The position numbers and the translations under genes were made by a program. A stretch of 64,000 nucleotides of DNA, from the NCBI GenBank assembly GCA_037976565.1, contig CP137674.1, positions 31,155,047 to 31,219,046 of the forward strand, in the 5' to 3' direction. The notes beneath the pieces are model-generated. The model did not search any database. It had not been told where the DNA came from and worked only from the letters and a program-made list of their open reading frames with translations. This document shows, in pieces, positions 12,278 through 24,593 of this stretch (the first letter of the stretch is position 1; each line of letters begins with the position of its first letter). The stretch comes from Mesocentrotus franciscanus. Its lineage: Eukaryota; Echinodermata; Echinoidea; Camarodonta; Strongylocentrotidae.

Positions 12278-12304
12278 ATCACAATCACAATCACAATCAC
12301 AATC
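12278..12304. repeat. (ATCACA)n microsatellite
   Basis: About four and a half perfect copies of a six-base unit (atcaca) directly follow the dispersed motif TTCTTAGCAGTCAGGTAAAA. This arrangement suggests that the array is the tail of a short interspersed repeat. Confidence 0.8.
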
Positions 12305-15300
12305 TAATTTTCCTCACCTTAATATGGGTAAAAAATCATGACATGGATGCCTACAATGTTGGCGACATGAAAATCTGTAATATAGCAGAACATTGCAGAG
12401 TCCATGACTATTCTTTATACTTACATTTTGTATTTATACTTTCCTCTTTTTTCTTTCTTTTTTCCTTCCCTGAGTCTTGGAAACATGTCAGGCTTCATTT
12501 CAAGTGAACTCTTCTCAAAGAGTGTGAATAAATTTAATATATTATAAGCATTAACTCAAATAAGCAGAATAAAATCAACAAAAGCAGGTTCTATTCACTT
12601 TACAAAAAATGTTTATTTTGAGATGAGGTTATTACAGTGAACACGAGATAAGTTTATTACAGTGAACACAAACTCAACAATCCAGGACAGGTTTTGTGAA
12701 ATCCACAATATTCCATGACAAAAATCCTATTACTGGTTAAAATGTGGCACTAACAGGCAAAGTTTCTTTTCCTAAAGAAACTTCTTGATCACTATCAAAA
12801 GTTAAATTCCTCTTTCCAGATCACGTTTAGGGTTTAAGGTCAAATAATTCAAAACAAAATCATGGGCTTGTTGGGGCGCTAAACTAGATCATTCCAACTT
12901 CCCACCCCAGATTACATTCTCAAATTTCCCACATATTTTCATTCATTGGTTGCTGTGCTGCAATATTCTCAATATTTTCACCTTCTACATGCTTGTATAA
13001 CAGGCAGCAGATGGAATATGAATGGCTGCTTTCCTTCACATCATTTACATTATCTGATGATTCATCTTACTCAAAATTAAACTTAAAAGCAAAATGTTTT
13101 CCCCAACCATTTTCTAAAAGAACACAAAATAAGACTCCAATTCCAACTCTACATGATTGGTTGATGGAGGGAGGGAGGGGGGTGATACAGTGTACATCAG
13201 TCGTAATATAATTCATATTCAGTTCACATAACTCTCATTTATCAGTAACCATGTGCCAAAGTAGATGTAGTAGGATAAATCTAACATCTTTTTATTGATG
13301 ACACACATACTTCTATTGATGACACATAGGGCTGATAATGACCACTTTGCCTCAGGTCTTAGGGCTGAAGATATGCAGGCCTTCATGTACATGGTCTGCA
13401 TAGGGTACAGGTACATAATTTATGTTGATAACGCCCTGGAAATTCTTCGCCCCATCTGTCTGATTTTCAATAGTCAATGTTTGTGTGTATGTGAATGAAA
13501 AAAGATATCAGTTGATATGCAGAGCAACCATCTTGCCCAAAATTATCCCAAGAAATCAGAATTTGCATAGAGTAAACAAGTACTGGTATACTGTATCAAA
13601 CTATAATGTTTAATATATAAAGTTGACAATTAATTGCGTACACAGGTATGCATATACCAGGCTTTCATGAAATATCTTATTAACAAATCATTATCATACA
13701 ACATCTGGACACTCACAAAAGTGAAAGAAAATGTGGATAAAGGGAAGAGCAACAGATGTCCTAAGGCAACACCAAGAGAAGGGTTCCAGATGATAACACT
13801 AACCTTTTTTAAATGTTGACAATAGGCCCTAATTACAACTAAACTGCAACGATAGGGCCTAATTAACTACAGCTATAACTACAACAATGACAATGAAAGG
13901 GTTCATTCTATCGTTTCTTGCTTGTCCCCTAATTTTTAGTCCCCAATTCTTCAAAAATCAAATTAACTGAAAAATCAAAATGAGCTTTATTCAGCTGATT
14001 GAATTATAACTTCCACACTGTACAAAGTAACATTCTTTAAAATAATCTTTCATCTATACACGGTCAAGTGCATTGCTACTCTCCACCTTTAATCTATGGA
14101 CTCCTGCTCCTGAATTGACACTCTGGTATGACTCAGACTCCTGGACACTCTTCTCCTATTCAGAATTCCACCATTCCGATACCACCATTGGACTGTTCGC
14201 CCCTGCACGCTGGCTTGGCTCGCCCTCTCGCTCTCTCGCTGTACCCCTCGATGCTCCTATGTTATCAATAAATCCTATGAATGATATACAATTGAGGTCA
14301 AGTGGATGGGATATCGTCATCACGACTCTTCAATACCTGTATCAAGCAAAGCCTCCCTGCCTGCATACAGGTTAATCATATGAAGTAGGGTGTGAGAATC
14401 TCAAACTGCATTATATATTGGAGTGCAGTATGATGTGAGGTGCTTTGTCACCTTGCTTTTAGAATCCAGCAACAGACGAGAATTGTGTGATTTATATTCA
14501 ACATTGCAATAAACCTGTCAAGTACTATCATATATTCCTCATTGTACGGTAGTCTTCATTTCTTATCTGTCCGGGGGGAGGGGGTTAATTCTTTCTTCTT
14601 CTTTTTTAAATCTAAATACGAACCGTTAAATCTTTAATATTCAAGCTAATGTTGAGGTACATTAATCATAAAGACAATGCACAGAACCCTACTTTTCATT
14701 TGTCTCATTCTGTTGTACATTATTTTTTTTTACAACATTCACTTTTGGGAGTAATAGAGGGGTATGACAATGAGAAGAAGAAAAAAAAAGTATCATAAAT
14801 TGCTATAAGATTCAACAAGTAATATTGCCATTATCAGATCAAACAGCGCTGGACACTAACAGGCACCAGGGCCAAATGGGCACCCAAAATCTAAGTCCCG
14901 ACCCCCAAGATTTTAACATTTCTACTAACAGCTCATGTGTACATATTCTAAAAACTGGATAAAAAGATTACTACAGATGAAGCAGACATGGCATCTATAA
15001 ATCTGTAGGGTGTGCAGAAGCTTTAAATATTGAAAATTTGAAACATTACACTTGAATACCCTATCTATGAAGATTGGATCGATAAAAGAGTTGGTACCTA
15101 CGGCAACAGAGTAATTGATCCAAACTCATTTCTTTCTCTCCTACAATGCCGTTCTGGACAAACTAATATGCCCATGTTCCTCAACAAATTCATCTTTTGA
15201 GTGTCAATTTCACTGCTCCTATGAAGACGGAAATTAATTTTTTGAACATGAATGAGTTCTGAAATTAGTCAAAGAAACATCTGAAGAGTAATAAGATAAA

Positions 15301-15489
15301 AATCTATACAGGCTTAATTAAAGTTTGTTCTGAAATTCTTCAAAGAAACATCGGAAGAGCAAAGTAATAAAAATCTATAAAAGCTATATTCCAGTTTGTT
15401 CATTAGGTTCTGATTAAACTCATGAGCCAACATGAATGTGCAACATCAAGCAATAAAGGTGACCTTCACCATCACCATATCATCTCTGG
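12305..15489. other. Non-coding, AT-rich
   Basis: No exon was recognised. The 100-codon + frame at 14073-14375 lies in GC-balanced sequence but has neither splice sites nor recognisable motifs. That part (14060-14370) might be another regulatory patch. Otherwise nothing is supported. Confidence 0.3.
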
Positions 15490-15548
15490 AGAGCCAGAAC
15501 GGCGTTAACTCAAAGTCAAAGTATATAAGTTAACGTCCTTCTGGCTCT
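15490..15548. repeat. Small hairpin of the CCAGAAGG family
   Basis: Two 20-base arms (AGAGCCAGAACGGCGTTAACT and the inverse of AGAGCCAGAAGGACGTTAACT) flank an 18-base AT-rich loop. The same core recurs in hairpins at 46607-46905, 49778-49859 and 55460-55525, so it is a dispersed family rather than a unique structure. It may be a minimal inverted-repeat transposon. Confidence 0.75.
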
Positions 15549-15782
15549 GAGCAGACGATATCGGCCATCCATGCTTTACACTGAATTCATGTTTACATAG
15601 TGGATGGTGGAAGAATATTGATCACACTTAATATGATCATCTACGATCTTGCACCCAAATGCAAATACGTACGTTGTACACAGGCCTCAAATATTTGTAC
15701 AAGAGCAAAACCTGACTCATCCTGCAGGATTCGGACTTTTCCAATTTGACAAGAACAGGTAGACCTCTACATTTAAATCATT

Positions 15783-15834
15783 ATATATATATATATATAT
15801 ATATATACAGTATATATATGTGTGTGTGTGTGTG
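15783..15834. repeat. (TA)n/(TG)n compound microsatellite
   Basis: A run of TA dinucleotides, briefly interrupted by CAG, is followed by a (TG)n run. It is a simple compound repeat with no coding content. Confidence 0.9.
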
Positions 15835-16123
15835 CAGTAAAATGCACAGATGGACTGTAATAACAAAAAAACAGTTACAAATTAATGTTTCTGTCTGTTC
15901 GTAATCTTTTCTCTCATCTCTTTAAAAAAAACTCAAATGCCTTATTTTAATTTCTATATATCTTAACTTAATTTCAAAAATCTATGTTGATTCAAACCAC
16001 TTTTATGTGAACATTTTGTATCAGTAACTGAAAACAGCATTGATGCATTTGCCAACCCTGCATAATTGTTTTGTATAATATTTTCCCAGCAATTTGAAAT
16101 GTTCAACAATGGTCCTACAGCAT

Positions 16124-16149
16124 TGTATACATGTACATGTACATGTACA
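16124..16149. repeat. (TACATG)n array
   Basis: Three to four copies of the self-complementary hexamer TACATG. The sequence alternates strictly between pyrimidine and purine. A longer array of the same unit is at 18113-18162. Confidence 0.85.
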
Positions 16150-18112
16150 CTGTACCTGCCAAATAACGAGAGCTTTTTTGCTCAAGGAGTTTCAGATAAA
16201 CTCAACTCCAATCTGTTCTTGAAGTTAACAAATAACAATAATATTGAGGAAAATTTCAAATCTTTACAGAAATACATTTTAGTACAAATTTCTAAATTCA
16301 GCTTTCTGGAAATGTTAACAACAACACCTCTTCAATTTTTTCTTCAAAAGCTCTTTCTACAGTAATCCAACTCATGTTGTACATGTACAACCACAAACCA
16401 AAATTAAAGAAAATAGCATTTTTTGTGGCCTTGAAAGTTAAAAGTTGAAACCTATAAGTTCTGCATTCTTAATGTGCCTTTAATTGAGGCTGAAATTCCA
16501 TAAATTATGATATCAAAAAATAAAAATATAGGACCCAAGAATGAATAATACACCACTCTAACAATTTTGACAAAAAGCATGATAGAAAATTTGTATGTTT
16601 TCATATCAACTTGCTTCGATGGAAATGATCGGTATAAAACACACTGAGTCTGAAAGGCTGCTTCATAATACACTGAAGGCTTCGAAGAACCATACACTTG
16701 AAATGCTCACAAGTATTGGATTGAAAAGAATGTGGTTATGAATTGTATGAGGTCACAATTTCATCACATCAGCCAGGCTACAAACAGCTAGTCCACTATC
16801 AATCATCTATCAGCTGCCATTTCCCTGACAAGCACTAAGCCTGAATGCATATTAGGCATGCTAGTACATGTACATACTCTGGGTATTAATATTAGAGAAA
16901 AAATAAACCTGCGTGGAAATTGAAATTGTGTGATCAGTAGCACTTCGCTTGCTGAGATCTCATGCACGCTCCCAAATGTTTCAATAGATATTGCTACAAT
17001 GTAAATTCAGTAATTGAATGTTGGCTGCGACATGTAACTTGTGTGCTCGGTGAATGACTGGAAGATCTAAATCTAACAACAAATGTAACATTATCTGAGG
17101 TGATAAATTGATGAGAACAAGCTATTGTTTTTTCAGAAAGAAAACATGAATATATTCAATAAGATGCAAGCAAAATTATCAATTCTGAAATGATCTATTA
17201 ACTCCTTTTATAAATGATGTAACCTTAATTAAAGTGACTTCACTTGCCTAATCAGAGAAGTAACATTTGTTCAATTTTGCAGTTGTGGGAATAATTAATT
17301 CATCAAAATGTAGTTTCACTTTCCATTTCAGTGCATGCAGTCCATAAAATTTGCATTAAAATAATACATTAATAAAAGTTTAAATGGCATTTAGCCATTT
17401 AAAATGTACTCCAATCAAGTACATCATAAATTAATTTTGTTGGTCATTCCTTCAGTAAAACCAGGCTTCAGGAGTGACCATTTCCTTTCAAAATCATTTG
17501 GTCAACTACCTTACCAATATGAAACAAAAAATAATGAAAAATCAACACACTTTGGTATCCATTTTACCAATTTAACAGAAACTCCACAAGACCACAAGTC
17601 ATGAAGTAATTACAAAACACCCCCTGTGAGTGGATGCCCAGCATGATTCGCCGTCGTCCGTCGTCCGACCTGCTTCTAGAATCTATCCCGCTTGCCTTAC
17701 CACCTCACTAATAGGTGCCACGGCATAATTAGTTTGCAGGCACAAACCCGTGTCAGTCGCTATGCGTACAATCGTTCCTGCACTGTGAGACTAGGCTGAC
17801 AGCATACTGCATAGCCTGATGTATTTTAGCTCCTCCAGACACAGCCAGAGACTGACAGAGCTAGGCTCTGTTCATGGCTTTGGCAATTGTGGTAAAGTGT
17901 CAAATTCAAGCCTGTGCCTGCAGACTACCACATGATGGAGGTAGGTTATTAGTTCTATCTACACGGTGCAGAAATGCAGACCAGTACAGACCAAGTAGCT
18001 TAGCCTTGAGATGAGTGGACACTGCTTGAGCAAGGAGATTGGAAGTGGTTCAAGAAGATTTCCTGAGCCTCCTGGTTCATGATGGGAATTTAACTGAAGA
18101 CAATTCTGCTCT

Positions 18113-18162
18113 ACAGGTACATGTACATGTACATGTACATGTACATGTACATGTACGTGTAC
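18113..18162. repeat. (TACATG)n array, longest in window
   Basis: About seven nearly perfect copies of TACATG. The unit is both palindromic and strictly pyrimidine-purine alternating, so the array could extrude a cruciform or adopt Z-form DNA. The - strand frame across it reads only Cys-Thr repeats and is not a gene. Confidence 0.92.
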
Positions 18163-19727
18163 TTAGGCCTATAGCCACGATATTATAAGAAATATTTTGT
18201 GCATACACTGTAGGTCTTCTTTTATGTGCATCTTCCTGTATTATGTATGTTTCTGTTTTCAAATTCAATTCTATCTTTTGTTGATGATAGCAGAAAGCTA
18301 CATGGACGATTGCAATCAGTCATAAATGCATCAGTACACTTGTACTTGTGACTGTGAATGGGCTAAAAATTCTGCAGAACAATATCCTTCTTTCTAATTA
18401 CAGATCAGATACATGTACATGTACATGGATGTTTCTACTTGGAATATATACAGGTCCTTTTATCCGGTAAGCATCCCTGTAATCTAACAAAATTCTAGGT
18501 TTAGGGAACTTAATTTAGGGAATCTCAATGTAAATTCTTGCCTGTAATTCTCACATATGCATCTAAATTTTAACTTAATTAAGTTCATACAATATATTCT
18601 ATTTCATTACAAGTTCTTCACTATTTCTGTTATCGTTCATTCAATTTTATTAGAAATGCACCAATACTTCAAATTCCAACATACCATCAGAAATTCATAT
18701 GGGCTGAATGTTTTTCACACATATATGTAGAGGTAATGTGTTCAAATATCACATCACCGCATACAGTCAACCAACCTCACAACCTCAAGTTTGCGAATCA
18801 AATCATAATTTAATGCAGAATATCAGATTGCAACAGATTGCCTCTCTCACAACCTAAAATGCTTTCCCCCCTCTGTGATATCAAATATCAAAATAATCGA
18901 AGGAAGAAAGAGCAATATATTTATATCTCACAGAGACTCAAGCGATAGGAGTGTGTCCAGAAAGGCCAGCTCTTTCACAAGGCTACCTGTCGGCACGGTA
19001 AAATCAATTTCCAAGCGCAGGGTTCCAAGCGGAGGTATTAGTTTAGGAAGTGGGGGATGATAAGAAAGGTGTGAAATGGTTTTAGTGTCATTGCACTATC
19101 TTGAGATGAGAAGCAACCTGGGCTACTTTATATCTCCTTCACTGCAAAGGGGATTCCAAGTGATAGGAAGACTTTCTTTCCATTAAGCCATTGCCTACTG
19201 AATTATAGCAGGAGCCAGCCAGTTCCTGTCAGCAATGGGTTAAGTACTGCAATACTATGGAGCTCGCAGCGAGCCAAGGGCATTACAGGTGTATATGTAT
19301 AATCCTTTCAACTTCTTTTGCTGTAGTATGAAACATGTGTTCTTTTGATTTTGTCATTAAACACATTATAAGCAAACGAATTGAACAATATTTAGTACAC
19401 AGATAGCCTAATTACCGGTAATGCATTACCCAATATGTCTGTCTGCCTCATAGTCATAGGGCTATTTGGTGCAGCATTTAAAGAATTCGATTTTCATCAC
19501 CATTTCATTTTTTATTTTTTCTTCACTTTATTCTCTGGAAGAAACAACCCACAAGGTGAATAACATCTTTGCCAATAAATTCATACTTTTTTCTAATTCA
19601 TATGCATAAATTTGTCACATTCAATAATTCATTTGAAAAAATGGAAAGATGACTTTAGCCATTCTTTACTTTCTTCTCTTTTTATATTTTCTTTAATTCT
19701 TCCTTCTTTCTCTCTTTCTTTTTCTCT

Positions 19728-19759
<32 letters not shown>

Positions 19760-21085
19760 AAAACCTCTACTTAACTATTTTTAGTAAGTACTTAAAGATA
19801 CTATGTCCCTTTTGCAGCCAACATCAAATTCTGTAGAACTTTGCAGGAATTATGAATATGTCATGTATGTCCTATCTGTGAAATTTAAACGTTAGCAGTG
19901 TCCTAATATTCAAATTATGCAAGGAAACCCGTTTACTTGCTAGACTTCACTGTCAGACACTATTGAGTGACTGACTGGCTTTTTTCTTTGGTAATAACAT
20001 ACATAAAATGAGCTGTAAAGGGTACATGAGCATTTGTCTACATCAATAACCCACTTCTTGTAATGGCCAAAATTAAACTGATTGAATCTTTGCGCAGCAT
20101 AAAACGTACGACCATTCGGTACAATGGTCTGAAAAATCAGACTATTACTTACTGGCTCTATAGCTCCTAAGTCGATTCGACAACTAATAGTCGTTATTTT
20201 CCCACTTAAAGACTTTTTCAAGCCTCCTTTTTTTTTAGGGAAGTTCTAAATTAGTATCGTCTTTCAAATGCTGTTGGAATTTAACCTTTTCATTTTTTTG
20301 GCCTGCAAATGGGACATAGTACCTTTAAGGCTCAACACTTACACCAACCATTTTGCAAGCTTGTCTCTTTTTTTTTGCTGTACTTGCGAGAATACAAGAG
20401 CTGGCTACAGTTCCTGAACAGTAGATTTTGGCATTTTTATAAGTCATTAACTGAAAATATAAACAGGAATAGACCCTATCACGCCTACCGGTACTGAATA
20501 ACAATAGTAAGAAGAAAACAAATGTTTTCAAACAACAGTATGACCACGTAACTTTACCATCAGCACATGAATAACGCACCCCGCCAAAAAAATATATATA
20601 CATGAATCCCTCTAGCCAGACTCTATGAAGTTTAAATATCTTAAATCAGACATGACAATCAACCACACTGGTGTCATCCACTTTAGCAGCAATGCTATTA
20701 AATGCAATGGCAAGAGTCAAGTCTCAAGATACAATGACAATCAAAGATCATGATGCCTTGATGGCAACGGCCATTCTGGCTCTAGTCTCAACAAAGAAAC
20801 GTTAAAAAGTCACCATGCACACAAACAGTGAAAACAAAAACACAGCAAACTCTTTAGTCGCGCGAGGGAAGACCTCGAAAAATCCGTTGTTTAGCAGCCA
20901 TCTCTCTTCCAGTTCCCAGTCTCACAGTCACACACACGCAAGGCTTCTTGTCATCTCATCGAGATGCGAAGCCATACATTCGGATATCCACCGGACAACC
21001 CACGCACAGCGTCCCGTTGGCAAGACGTGCCTGCTTACGGTCAATCACGGTGAAAATGAGTTAGAAATGAGAGCTATAAACTTAC
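18163..21085. other. Probable start of first intron of the - strand gene
   Basis: No acceptor-linked exon was recognised on the - strand. A (CT)n run occurs at 19733-19759 and a short TACATG array at 18409-18425. A 93-codon - frame at 19940-20221 does not look like a continuation of the signal-peptide exon, because it lacks an acceptor in the required phase. Intron status follows only from the donor at 21085. Confidence 0.4.
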
Positions 21086-21158
21086 CGAAATTAGCTAAAA
21101 TGATGACCAAAAACACCATGATCCAAGGAAGAGTTATCCTTGATGCCATCACAGCCAT
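21086..21158 (-). CDS. First coding exon, signal-peptide-like, of an unknown gene
   Basis: On the - strand an ATG at 21158 opens a 24-residue segment: a short start with one Arg, then a hydrophobic core (LPWIMVFLVIILANF), which is the shape of a secretory signal peptide or signal anchor. The reading runs straight into the consensus donor CG/GTAAGT at 21085-21080, leaving one base of a codon (phase 1). Phase-1 junctions after a signal peptide are typical of extracellular modular proteins such as Ig, EGF or CCP families. The ATG context (tcaagATGG) is reasonable. No downstream exon could be identified, so the protein is unknown. Upstream sequence to about 21400 is GC-balanced and may be the 5' UTR and promoter. 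Confidence 0.55.
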
Positions 21159-22375
21159 CTTGAAGTAAATCGAGACTAGGTATCGCATTAAAGTATCTTC
21201 TTAAACCCCTCATCCGGATCCACAACACTCGGAAACTTGCACGGTCGCAAGCGCTGATGTATTGTGCATAAACGCTGAGCTGAGCTAGCTAAGATATTTC
21301 TTCGCAGATCTATAGAAAACACTGCACTACGAGCTAGCTTCAATCAGTTGAAAACAATTTGAGGAGTGGTTCATCTATAATGCTTACGCTTAAAAATCTT
21401 TGTATCTGCCCCTCGGCCGATAATGTGTCTACCCTCCCCTGTCTGGCAAATCATACAATTTTATATTTGTATTTTCTTCTTTTAATAGCATGCTAAAAAT
21501 ATTGAGGCATGCATCGAACAAGTAGGGCATTTTTTTTCTACATCCCCCCTCTTGATCCTCTCTCTCCGTGCTGCCTGATATATATTTTTTTGCGGGGGCG
21601 GGGTGGGTGGACATAACTGGTCACTTCTCCCCCAAGGTTGTGAATGGACATCCAAGTATCTTAAAATGACAAATTTGTTTACTGTGGATCCAAACATGGC
21701 AATAACTTCAATGTAAAATAACACGTTGAAGAGTTGAACTTGCAAATATCTCTAGACGTGCCCCCCGTTTTAAATTTACGCCCACAAAAATCCTGAAAAT
21801 GTAAAATGTGATGTTTTGACGAGGCTCAATACCAGAGAAGATCGACATGTTAGAAGTTTCGCATATACTCACTCGCTTTGCTCGCTCATCAAACGATTAT
21901 TTCAAACATGACAATATATACCAATGAAGACTTTTATTATCAAGGCAATAGACCGAAGACTTGTCGATCACCTAATGATATATGCGATCATTATAATAAC
22001 TCAGTACGTAATCTGAACATGAATTCTGTGGAAAACAAAATAGGGTATTGACATTGCATGTCCTCGAGATGATTTCTCAAAAGTCGTTGCGGCCGTGCTT
22101 TCCGAAGATAATGCATCAATAGGGCTGGAAATGTCTTCTATATAATTGATCTAATTATGTTCCATCACACCTTGATGATTCCATCGGGTATAAAATTATT
22201 TTGATAAATATTTCTGACCGGAACAACTCGCATGCATGGGCTTTTCACGTGTGCAGTAAACGTTGACGTATTGGAATTTATGTCCCAGGCCAGGTACAAT
22301 TTTGTTTGGCCTCTCATTATTTTGGCTAATATTCCACTTGAGGAGGAACAGATTTCACAAAATTATAGTAACAAA
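21159..22375. other. Likely 5' UTR and promoter of the - strand gene, then intergenic
   Basis: The stretch from 21159 to about 21400 is richer in CG dinucleotides than the surrounding DNA and lies directly upstream of the - strand signal-peptide exon. No TATA box was established. Beyond it no gene was seen. Overlapping - frames at 21429-21745 are spurious. Confidence 0.35.
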
Positions 22376-22460
22376 TAATTATAATAATTAAACGTTTTTG
22401 TATAGCGCATTACACATAGGCATAATTGTATATGTCTCTATGCGCTTTACAGAACAGAAT
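22376..22460. repeat. Interspersed repeat fragment with GCGCAT hairpin
   Basis: A hairpin has arms AGCGCAT and ATGCGCT around a short loop and is preceded by an (ATAATA)-like tract. The sequence resembles the end of a dispersed repeat. AT-rich sequence to about 22790 may belong to the same element, but its limits are not visible. Confidence 0.4.
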
Positions 22461-23389
22461 ACAGAAGGAGTGGATGGTGCACCGGGTTCATAATATTTGT
22501 GAGATTTTACAAAGTGCTAAATAAGTATGTTTTCAAAGTACTTCTGAAATGTTCGTATGTTTCTATATTTCTAAGAAATTTCGGCAAGTCATTCCATAAA
22601 ACAGCTATAGTGGCTGCATATGAACATGATTTTGTCGTAGTTTGTGGGACATAAAATGAAGACTATAGTACATGTATCTTGCTATTCATCATCCAGAAGC
22701 TAAGGAATCCGACGGAAATATTTGTAGGGCTTACAAAGACTGTACGTGACCTTTAATCAAAGTACTTCGGCGCTGGACAGGCCTCTTTCTCACGTGTTAA
22801 TATTATTGGTATATGTCCATCATGCCGTCCAGTGGCCAGTGTCCATGCAATGTGAGATAGTTGGTGAGCTAAGAATACCATAACACTTTGACATTGTCGT
22901 AACATTATTTTAATGCATTTAACTTTTATTAGGAATGTTTAGCACTTTAATTTACAGTTTTAATAAAATGCAATCCCGAAAGTTTCTGATCATTAGTTGA
23001 AAGAAGTCAAAATGGCCAGTGGCGGGTCTAGGGAGCCCACGGTATAGTATTTTTTTGTTTACTACTTTTACTTTTTTTTACTTTTTTTTTTTTTTTTATG
23101 GGGCTTATCAGGGATTTGTTTAGACTTGTCACCCCCTTCCCAACCCCTGCAATAGAAACCTTGATCTGCCATTGGAAGTTAATTTTAAACAATAACGCGG
23201 CAAACTATGAGTCCAAATAATCAGACGAGTAAGAGGGATAATTCTACAATGCATGGCCGCACCAAAAGTAATCCTGCTTCCCCTTTTTTCAACATATATT
23301 TTCAAATATAGTATATCAGAAATGTAATTAGTAAAAATAAATCCTTCATGTCTGGTGGCTCTGAGAAGTGTTTGGCTGTCTTAGGAGTT

Positions 23390-23650
23390 CTTTATGCACC
23401 CTCAAAATCACTTTCAAATAAATGTGATGTGCAAATTGGCAACGTAGAAATGCCACAGCGATTGTCCGCTGTCTTATTCTGGAAGAGCTTGATCGATTGT
23501 GCATGCAGGGTGATTATCCGCTTGGGAGCTTTCTTCAACAGACGAATTGATTCGCTCAGTTAATTAATCAATCAGCGTTTAAGAGGCAATCAAAACAGTC
23601 TGATCACTATCTAATCACTACAGATTAAAGTATTTGACTATGAAATATGG
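23390..23650. promoter_or_regulatory. Candidate regulatory patch upstream of the - strand gene
   Basis: This is GC-balanced, non-repetitive sequence about 2.3 kb upstream of the ATG at 21158. It contains GTTAATTAATCAATCA and, further on, TCTAATCACT and AGATTAAAG, which resemble Otx/homeodomain cores. A 71-codon + frame crosses part of it without splice signals. Function is inferred from motif clustering only. Confidence 0.22.
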
Positions 23651-23715
23651 TGCGTGAAGCAAGAGAAAATGAATATATGCTACAAAATTATATAATGTCT
23701 TATCTCTGTGCCTCA

Positions 23716-23740
23716 GTGTGTCTGTGTGTGTGTGTGTGTG

Positions 23741-23779
<39 letters not shown>

Positions 23780-23786
23780 CTTTCTC
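23716..23786. repeat. (TG)n then (TC)n microsatellite
   Basis: A TG run passes directly into a TC run. Similar CT-rich sequence resumes at 24001-24084 on the far side of the fold-back element, suggesting that the element inserted into a pre-existing pyrimidine tract. Confidence 0.85.
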
Positions 23787-23998
23787 CACTCTCAAAACAA
23801 TCTAGTCAGATTTAAATAGATTACCGTATCAGAGGGACACTTACTAGATTCTATTTTTTAAAAATGACTAGATTCTAGTCAAAATGACCAGAATATCAGA
23901 GGGACACTTACTAGAATCTAGTCATTTTTTTAATAGAGTAGTAAGTGTCCCTCTGATACGGTAATCTATTCTAATCTGACTAGATTGTTTTGAGAGTG
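23787..23998. mobile_element. Fold-back element, about 212 bp
   Basis: The left arm starts CACTCTCAAAACAATCTAG and is mirrored by the right arm, giving near-complete self-complementarity over about 75 bases per side. The block ATCAGAGGGACACTTACTAGA occurs twice directly (about 23829 and 23903) and once inverted (about 23940), so the element carries a nested internal duplication. It has no coding capacity. It is a non-autonomous palindromic element. Confidence 0.75.
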
Positions 23999-24593
23999 TC
24001 TATTTCTCTCTGTCTCTTTCCTCCCTTCCTTCACCCCCTCCCCTCCTCTGTCTGTCAGTCCCCCTCTCTCTCTCTCTCTCTCTCACACACTTTCTAAAAT
24101 TACTATAAGCCTATTTATCTACTACGGAACAATAATTCTTCATTAAAAGAAATTTAAAAACAATAACGTATAGCTACTAATCCAGTCGTTAAAGGGAAAG
24201 CCATATACGAGAAATTTTAATAGGACTATTTATATTGACATTTGGAAAGCCAAGAGAATCAACAAGTTTTTATTTGTACGTTTGTTTGTTCGTTTGTTTA
24301 TTTTGGCTGTTGCTGTTGTTGATTTTGTTTTTCAGACTTAAAGATCATGCACACAAGACTAACCATGCTCAATTATTCTCTCTTAGAAACACATCATAAA
24401 TTTTGCGTTATAGGCCGCTGCATAAAATATTAGAAATATCCCTCTTCTTGATTGCTATAGTCAAGGTGAGTGTAGGCGTTAGGCCTACACCCACCATTTA
24501 TGTAACAGAAGAGTAGGCCCTACATACGAAACATTACTGTTTCCAACAACATTTCGGTCACAATCCCAGGGGCGGCGCAAAAGACAAGTGTTC

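Noticed and set aside
14073..14375. 100-codon + frame in GC-balanced DNA
   Set aside because: There are no acceptor/donor pairs and no recognisable domain; the composition may instead reflect a non-coding patch.
18077..18268. - strand frame with a Cys-Thr repeat
   Set aside because: It is a direct product of the TACATG array.
20815..21168. 117-codon + strand frame
   Set aside because: It overlaps the - strand signal-peptide exon and its donor; composition is not protein-like and no + strand splice signals fit.
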